Positions 57,701-64,000 of a DNA stretch of 64,000 nt are shown here, in pieces. Position numbers and translations under genes: made by a program. The notes beneath the pieces were generated by a model. The model was not told the DNA's origin. It made no database searches and saw only the letters and a list, made by a program, of their open reading frames with translations. Position 1 is the first letter of the stretch, and each line of letters begins with the position of its first letter. The stretch is from Whitmania pigra (lineage: Eukaryota; Annelida; Clitellata; Hirudinida; Haemopidae): contig JAJTWR010000305.1 of the NCBI GenBank assembly GCA_021613335.1, positions 1,915,501 to 1,979,500 on the forward strand. The letters run 5' to 3'.

Positions 57701-58574
57701 GTTAATGAATCAAGAGCCTAAAACTGGATTGTGTGTCACCACGTGTGAAGTGGACGTTAATAAAGTATATGCACATCCGCGTCACCGCTGAATAAAATCG
57801 AATATAATGAAATTATTAATAGAATCGAATTTGACATTGCTGTAAAATCAGGGGCGGTTTAGGATTTAAAATTCAGCGGCGTTATCCAGCTTCGCTTGGC
57901 TTAGCTACAAATCGGCTGGCGGCTCCCAGGTCTACTCTTGGGAAGCGCCATTTTCGAAGATAACCGGCCCAAATAATAGTTTTTTGTGTTTACTGACTTT
58001 GGAAGGTCATTCGAGGCGATTTTGTAGTGAACCTGAAGATTCTTCAAATGTTGTTCTACTTTTGGGTACGCCCCAGGTGAAACGAGCATGTTATTTCTGG
58101 ACCAAATGTCGACCTAATTAATCATAAATTTTTTTATATTTAAAAATTTAAATTAGAATAAAATTTTATAATTTGTTTATGTTACGCTAGTATGTTAATC
58201 GTGATTTTACAGGCAAATGTTGCTAAATCCAGAGTACCTCATGGTATTGAAACTCAGCTGTCAGCATTCCCCTAATCCACTTTGTCGAGTTGATGTGCAG
58301 CAATTTGTAGCTTGTAAAAATGAAAAGCAGATATAGGTTAGTGTAACTATACTACCAAAGTAGACAAAAATACAATATATTTATATTAAATATTTAAATA
58401 TTTATAGAAATAAAAACAATCGCTCAGTATCATTTGATAGTTTGTAGTGACTCACCCGGCATAATCAAGCTTATTATCAACTCTGGTCGAAGGCTTCATC
58501 GATAGCGCAATAGATACGAAAGATAAAAGCGCAACAAATAAAACGTTGTAGGTTCCATTATACAGCAATTGCAT
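51715..58574 (-). CDS. M14 metallocarboxypeptidase zymogen (carboxypeptidase A/B type)
   Basis: Eleven minus-strand exons: 58574-58456, 58310-58238, 58113-57998, 55695-55488, 55230-55129, 54895-54767, 54451-54341, 54139-54052, 52826-52609, 52276-52192 and 51926-51715, giving 486 residues. A signal peptide ([19 protein letters not shown]) is followed by a propeptide starting YKLLHIN, a furin-like site RNKR (121-124), then the catalytic domain. Zinc ligands are H233 and E236 (HAREW) and H365 (LHAYG). Substrate residues include N308-R309 (DANRNF) and Y417. The catalytic glutamate is E440 (SFTME). It would remove C-terminal residues from extracellular peptides after propeptide cleavage. At the S1' pocket, where CPA has Ile255 and CPB Asp255, it has Tyr424 (GGSYDW), suggesting preference for neutral residues. 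The intron after exon 54895-54767 starts with GC. Introns hold a LINE remnant and SINEs. Confidence 0.95.
52900..53870 (-). mobile_element. Decayed non-LTR retrotransposon (LINE) reverse transcriptase
   Basis: On the minus strand, conserved RT landmarks appear in the right order but in shifting frames. [11 protein letters not shown] (about 53760) comes first, then YRLQSAFRP (about 53210). ADDTSLF (about 53070) lacks the preceding aromatic residue, which is now a TAA stop. Last is [18 protein letters not shown] (about 52950). Stops and frameshifts show it is dead. Its GC content exceeds the flanks. It is nested in the carboxypeptidase intron 52827-54051, in the same orientation as the gene. 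The motifs fit the jockey/CR1-like clades. Confidence 0.82.
56085..56182 (+). mobile_element. SINE fragment
   Basis: CATTCGTTATACGTCGTGTT and CGCAACCCAGCTTGCCCCGC correspond to the B-box region of the SINE family. The body is lost, and the sequence changes at about 56183 into unrelated GC-rich DNA (GGGAGCCGAGG onward). It sits in carboxypeptidase intron 3. Confidence 0.7.
56187..56300. repeat. Left arm of a possible inverted repeat
   Basis: AGACCTGGGAGCCG here is the reverse complement of CGGCTCCCAGGTCT at 57919-57932, in the same intron. Further partial matches (TTTAGCTGGCTAGCCG, AATCGGCTGG) flank both. They could be the ends of an approximately 1.75-kb element into which the SINE at 57119 was inserted, or two chance pieces of one repeat family. 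Confidence 0.4.
57119..57298 (+). mobile_element. tRNA-derived SINE, copy B
   Basis: Full-length copy nearly identical to 4239-4427: the same A-box (TTAGCCGAATGGG), B-box (GTGTTCGAAACCC), duplicated 3' modules and termination after GAAGTTACAA. The few differences are point changes and a short deletion near 57212. The close match suggests recent activity. It is in carboxypeptidase intron 3, opposite to the gene. Confidence 0.9.
57491..57553 (-). mobile_element. tRNA-like sequence on the minus strand (pseudo-tRNA or SINE head)
   Basis: The reverse complement contains an A-box-like TGGCATAATGGC and a perfect B box GGTTCGAATCC at tRNA spacing. The two ends do not form a convincing acceptor stem, so a functional tRNA is unlikely. 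It is unlike the SINE family at 4239 and 57119. Confidence 0.55.
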
Positions 58575-60159
58575 TTTCTTGCAAACAAAAATCTATTTAA
58601 AACATTCTGCTAATTGTAAGTGTATGTAGGATGTGATTTTCCATATATTTCTTCGAAAGCGCTAAAAATGTTGATAGATAAGGAGGCGGCTCGTACCATG
58701 AACTCCGACGAGCTGGAGCTTTGAAAATTATTCTAGCAATAAGTGATGCCTGGCTTGGCTCTGAATGAAGTTACCCAGGATGATTTTAGTGCGTCATAAT
58801 GCACTATTAGGTTTCGCTTTGAAAAATAAATGTGTAACATTACTGGAAGCTTTTATTTTTAAAATAAATATAATATATATAATATATATATAAGAGCTCT
58901 GAATATATTACTTAAAACTGCTTAGCTTCCACTCACAGTTAAATATAATGAAAGAATAGCCAAAGACCTAAGACAAGAAAAAAAATAACAATAATCAACA
59001 TAGAGAACTGAGCGTGTATTATTTATTTTTATGGAGAGAGCAAGATAGCAATGCAAATATTCAACACTGGAATTGTATATTCCAATTGAATTCCAAAGGA
59101 ATAACAATTTTTAAACTTCTCTACTTATCCCGAAACGAAGGTACCGATGACATATCCCAAAAAATTTTTCTCTTCTTTACCTTCAAGTTTAATTTATTTA
59201 CCTCAGTTTTTTTTTATCTCGTTATTATTTGACAATAATTGCATTTTTCTTTTTGATACTACTTCGATTTTGGCATCATAGCGGATGAAAGTCGTAAAAT
59301 TGTTGGTAACAGTGACGGTAAATTTTGTAATATCATCAGTAAGAAAGATGATTGAAAAAACGTTGTTAATGGTGGCCTTGCCGTGGAAATCAAGATTTCA
59401 CTCAGTGAGCATGGGATGAATTACCAGCTTTCTTCGATATGTAATTTTCTAAATTACCTAAGCTGAGATGTATTTCTTAAAGGAATATTGTCGATCAATG
59501 GAACAGCGATGATTTTTGTTGTATGTTGCTGGCGAAATCGAATCGAATGTTGAGTGACAATTTCAGGTTCGTCGACAATCTGATCCCGTTTTACGAACTA
59601 TATTTTGGCTTGGGATTTATCTGACACGGCAATGGGGGAGACAGCAGGGTTACCCATTACTCAGCAAGATTTTCTATATTACTTTTTATTGTCTTTGAAA
59701 TGAATTCCTCCGTTTGACCGCACCCCTCACTCAACACCAAAGCTTTTGTAAGCAAGTCAACGACCAAATCGATCTCTATACGATATTTGATACCGCTGAT
59801 CGCTAGTTAGGACTGTATCCATATAAAAAGTTAAATTTCATTGGCTGATCCCGTCTCCAACTGCAGCAAAATCTAAAGTTTAAAGTCAACATGACTTCAG
59901 CTACTCCTCAACTGACGATAACCACAAATGAGGCAGATTCCGTCATCCACTGGTCCTACTGGCAATAAAAATTATTACTTTGGGGGGCCTGATCCTATGC
60001 TTAATTCAAAATGAAATACCATTTTAGAACCCCCAATACTTGCTTTATTAACTTTAAGTAATGGCTCAATAGATTCATGTTCCATTTTCCATACGTTTGT
60101 GACAACAGGCGTAAAATCACAAAAACACTCGCAACACAGCAACTTGTGGAGTTAGGTTC
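58575..60159. other. Intergenic region between carboxypeptidase and PEX5-like genes
   Basis: 1.6 kb containing the carboxypeptidase promoter (start at 58574, minus strand) and the PEX5-like 3' flank. TTTATT at 60044 gives a minus-strand AATAAA. A (TA)n-rich tract lies at 58867-58893. Short open frames at 58922-59107 (-) and 59014-59232 (+) have no domains. Nothing else is recognised. Confidence 0.5.
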
Positions 60160-63100
60160 TCACATTAAAAGGTATTCTTGCAGGTATGCTAAGTCTCTTT
60201 CATGCCATGCTTTCAAAAGTTTTGGGTCATTGATTTCAATTAAAATCTCATTCAGCTGTTGCCATGAGCTTGACCTAATGGAATTTCCCTCTTCCTGGAG
60301 GAACACTTGAAAAAGATGTTGAGCTGCTTCCCTGAAAAAATAATTACAAAGGTAGAAAGTAATCTTGAATCTTAGATAGCCAGACACCTACCTAAAAAGC
60401 CCCAATCTCTGGCACAACGAAGCTATGTTGATTCTGACCTTGGTGTATCCAGGCCAAATATTTAAGGCATGTTTGAAGGCCTCAATAGCTTCTCCATAAC
60501 ACTTCTCCTCAACCAGCACAGCTCCCAGCATGTTCCATAATTTTGGTGCCTTGTCATTCACTTGGATAGCAGCCAATAGGCAATGGTGTGCTTCTTTGAG
60601 CTTGTTGCTCATAATGAACAAGAGTGCAAGGCATGTATACAAATTTGCATCATTTAGAGTTGCAGAGTTTGCTGGGTCAAAATCTGTTTCTTGAAATACT
60701 TCTCTATTTTCAGACAAAGACCCTGCATTGGAAGATTTGTTCACTTGGTCCTTGGTTTTTTTTTCCTTCAACATCTCTGATTTAGATTTAGCAATGCTGC
60801 TAAATATATCAAGAAGATACATGAGATCTGATCTGGAAAAAAGATTAATTTATTTATTAAAAAACTTTTTAATTAAAAAAAGATTAACTCATGGTCTCTT
60901 GAAATGCCGATAATCAGCATTCAAATTATAATCATTTTTCATCACTATTCTTTTAAGCTTTTACTCACTCATCCACAAATGACTTTGGCATTTCATTAAG
61001 GCTAAAGAAGCCAAATTTCTGTTTGGTGATCTTCTCATAAACACCTTCAGGATGTGTCTCTTGTACACATAGCCAGAAGCAAAGCATTTGACAGGCAGAA
61101 CTGTAGAGACATTCATTAATAAAAGAGGAGGCAAGCTCCACGTAGACCTCAGGCTGTGCAAAATCCAAATTCATACTTCTGGAAGGCATAGAAATTGATA
61201 GGTGAATTTCTATATATTTACTTAAAATCTGGGTGGGCATAAGTAATAGAGGGCATAACTGGTAATGTTTCCAAATGTTTATGATATTGAAATTAACTAG
61301 GATGATTTTAAACATCGACATAGATAGTCACAATATATAAATTTATTTCACAAGCATATTGCCTAATCAGCACAATATACCTTTTAAAGGCACAAATTGC
61401 TTGGCTGTCATTTCCAACAGCAGCCTGGGCTAAGCCAAGGTAATACCAACTCTAAAATCAAGAAATATATTATGATGAGACTATTTATTTGTATTTGATT
61501 AATACTTGAATAAGCTAATTATACACATAACATAAGCTTCAGTAAGTCATCACAAAACAAATTAGTTACAGTAGGTGTGTATTCTTCTTGAAGAAGAACA
61601 TTCTCAAAGCACAGAATAGCTCTGTCCATGTATCCATTGCAAAAAGCATCACATCCCTCACAGACAGCTTTTAAAGAATCCATCTTTGCTTCCTTTATTT
61701 TGAACTTGTAATCCTAGAATAATTTCTTTATCTTAATGTGTAGGTACTTATAGATTTGGGATGATTATTGAACAATTGAACATTATGTTTATCTAATCTA
61801 AATAATAAAAGTGAAAACTCATTTGGAATTTGTGAAATGGATCGATAATGTTAAGATTTCTGAGGAACCAATCACTGTTCACAAACCTTCAAAAATTAAA
61901 ATGAAGACTAAAATGAAAAGAACTACATTAAATCATTAATAAGATTTCTACTAACTGTAAATTTTTGTCTGTAAGATAGGCCTTCATATAATATTTACAC
62001 CAATATGCCTGTAAATTAATGATTTTTAATGATGGATATGTTGGAAAATGTCTACATTACACAAATTTTCAAGCAAATTGAATGTAGTGCACAAAATTTA
62101 GACCAGACAGTGTGATGTTAGCTTAGCTTAAGATTAAAGCAATCAATGTCTCAAAACACTCACAAAATAATTATTCTCTTCTGAGTATTTTTTTGTCGCC
62201 TCCTCACCAAGATTTGCATCCATATCCTTGAATCTCATGGGCTGAATTTCTCCAAGAGTTTTTTCATCATTTATCAGAACGGTATCAAAACTGGGAGGCT
62301 CCAACCATTCATTTAAGACATTCTTCCAATCTGATGAATGAGAAACCGGACAAGAAATGTGCTTGATCTTTACTGGGAAAGATGATGCGATTTGCCTCTT
62401 AAAGAACAAAAGCAAAATAAATGCAAGTGAAGGATCTGCTTTTAAGCTCCATATAATAATAAAGTAAAAAAATTTACATTTTATTACTACTTTCTAACTT
62501 AACAATGAACAAATCATCAACAAACAGCCCCATTCATGCAAAATCACAGCCATTTTAGCAAATGGATAAAATCTAAAACCTTCCATAATTTTGAACCTAT
62601 GTTCCTCTTTAATGTCACTACTCACTGGAACATTTGGACTCAAAATGCTGAAAGCATTACAAATAAGTTTTGAACCAACAGAATTTCCTGGGATTGTGTC
62701 TGATGGTTTGCTGTGTAAAATAAAGCTGAAATGAGGTTATATGTTGTAACATTAAAGGCCACGACATATATCAAGGGTTCCTCAGTTTTTCAAATTTTAG
62801 AGCAATAAGGACAGCAACATAAATAACTAAATAGCCTAGCAATGGTTAATAGGAAAATAATTCTTAAAAAGAATGACTGCAATGATACTACCCCTGGCTA
62901 ATGATGTTTGTAATAACCATATAATCACATTTATCATTTACCTTTCTTCAGGATGATCCTTGAGTTTTATAGTCTTATCTTCAAACTCATCCAAAAAATT
63001 ATTAGCTAGTCCTGAGCTAATTAGCCCTGTTTTAATCAATTAAACTATTAATAATGATGTTTGCCTAAGTAAAATGATGGTATAAAAACATTTGGTATGT

Positions 63101-63646
63101 CTAACAATCAGCTGCAATTAATTTAATGTGGTACAAAATGAACTCTGTTTTGATGTGCATCTAAACATTTTTACTTTGAGTTTCACGATGCATTCTAAGA
63201 AACGTCTCCTGGTCAATTTTATTCAATTGTTCCCTTTCTTCTAGGAGTCTCTGCATCTCAAATGTTTGAGGGAAGGACATGTTTTCATGGATTTTCAAAA
63301 GTGACTGTAAGATGCATTCCACAATTATTTATCATAAATAACTGCAATTTCAAATTATAAAAGGATGAATGCATAACATTATATTGAGAAAAATGTTCAC
63401 AAAGATTTATTGACCAACAACCTAATCAAAAAATAATCATCAGTTATAATTTTCTTTTAAAAAATTGAAAAGACCATATAATTTCATATGTATTAGATAC
63501 AGCTACTACTTCCCATTTCCTTAGATAAATATACTTTATGAAATCGAGTAAATGGTGTACATGTGAGTACCTACTTCAGAAGAAGGGCAAAGAAGATAGT
63601 TTCCAAGCAAATTTGCAAAGCAATAATCCTTGGTAAGGTCACCCAT
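60160..63646 (-). CDS. PEX5: PEX5-like peroxisomal targeting signal 1 receptor, divergent
   Basis: Twelve minus-strand exons: 63646-63575, 63304-63175, 63026-62942, 62725-62626, 62397-62164, 62008-61956, 61886-61819, 61688-61570 (acceptor tentative; 61713 is an alternative), 61451-61381, 61178-60969, 60832-60392 and 60331-60160, giving about 584 residues. The C-terminal half is a TPR array in PEX5 order: SWYYLGLAQAAVGNDSQAI, ELASSFINECLYSSACQML, LWNMLGAVLVEEKCYGEAI, NIWPGYTKVRINIASLCQRL, and a terminal helix region (REAAQHLF). PEX5 binds C-terminal SKL-type signals in the cytosol and shuttles cargo into peroxisomes. The N-terminus starts MGDLTKDYC; the Cys at position 9 sits where PEX5 receptors carry the ubiquitinated cysteine. 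A W-x3-Y motif (WCKYY) lies in the middle. Identity to vertebrate PEX5 is clearly low, so a PEX5-related paralogue is possible. Confidence 0.82.
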
Positions 63647-64000
63647 CTTATATTTACTTAAAAATAACAAGTACAGAATTACGGCAACGCTAAAAAGAAA
63701 GTCCAGTCGATAAATCACGCAACAATAAAATAAATCGCGCTAAGACCATAGATGCTTTGCCTAGGCGGCGGCTTGCAAATCACTTTAACCTAGAAAAATC
63801 GAATGCTCACCAATAATTAATACAAACGATGAAGCGTGATTGGTCGAAATAGGAAATCGCGGCTAATAATAATAATAATAGGTTGCCGTTAGGCTGGAGT
63901 TTTTTGCAGCAGTTCTCATCAATTATTCATGAGATGAGTTTTACCCACTTTTGGTCTCTCGGGAACAACAATTAACAACCTTCAACAGGCAGGGAACCAT
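63647..64000. promoter_or_regulatory. Upstream flank of the PEX5-like gene
   Basis: Contains a GC-richer stretch (GCCTAGGCGGCGGCTTGCAA, 63758-63778) about 110 bp upstream of the start codon, a plausible promoter. It also contains a short (AAT)n run near 63866-63881. No gene is visible to the window end. Confidence 0.4.

Overview
This looks like nuclear genomic DNA of a multicellular animal, probably an invertebrate and possibly an early-branching one. It is AT-rich, its genes are split by many short GT-AG introns, and its intergenic stretches are modest. The genes encode animal proteins: a PH-SH2 adaptor, an axonemal-type kinesin, RCC2, a PEX5-like receptor and an A/B-type carboxypeptidase. 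Dispersed tRNA-derived SINEs and LINE debris are present. I cannot name the species. Exon models were built by hand from reading frame, splice sites and phase. Every model called complete sums to a whole number of codons.

Layout: 1-1155 (+) is the 3' end of a gene for an extracellular-looking protein. 2539-5716 (+) encodes a secreted Cys-rich protein with an acidic, His-rich tail; its last intron holds LINE and SINE debris. 5717-7378 carries two minisatellites. 7379 to about 18514 (-) is a very large, mostly disordered protein with two PP1-docking-like motifs and proline-rich KR-A-P-PP motifs. 19808-23378 (+) is RCC2. 24122-26298 (+) is an unrecognised helical-repeat protein. 26838-32003 (-) is a 694-residue coiled-coil protein with 17 exons. 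33201-40262 (-) is a KIF19-like kinesin with 15 exons. 41537-49860 (-) is an SH3BP2-like PH/SH2 adaptor with 16 exons, several of them micro-exons; its introns hold a foldback DNA element, a SINE and about 560 bp of (ATT)n. 51715-58574 (-) is an M14 metallocarboxypeptidase zymogen with 11 exons; its introns hold a LINE remnant and SINEs. 60160-63646 (-) is a divergent PEX5-like peroxisomal import receptor.

The genes do not form one pathway. They are ordinary neighbours: cytokinesis/Rac regulation (RCC2), cilium length control (KIF19), phosphotyrosine signalling (PH-SH2), extracellular proteolysis and peroxisome import. The most distinctive material is the repeat biology (an active-looking SINE family linked to ATT microsatellites, a long-armed foldback element and nested LINE fragments), two GC-AG introns, and three genes I could not assign to families. 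I saw no convincing previously undescribed multi-gene system.
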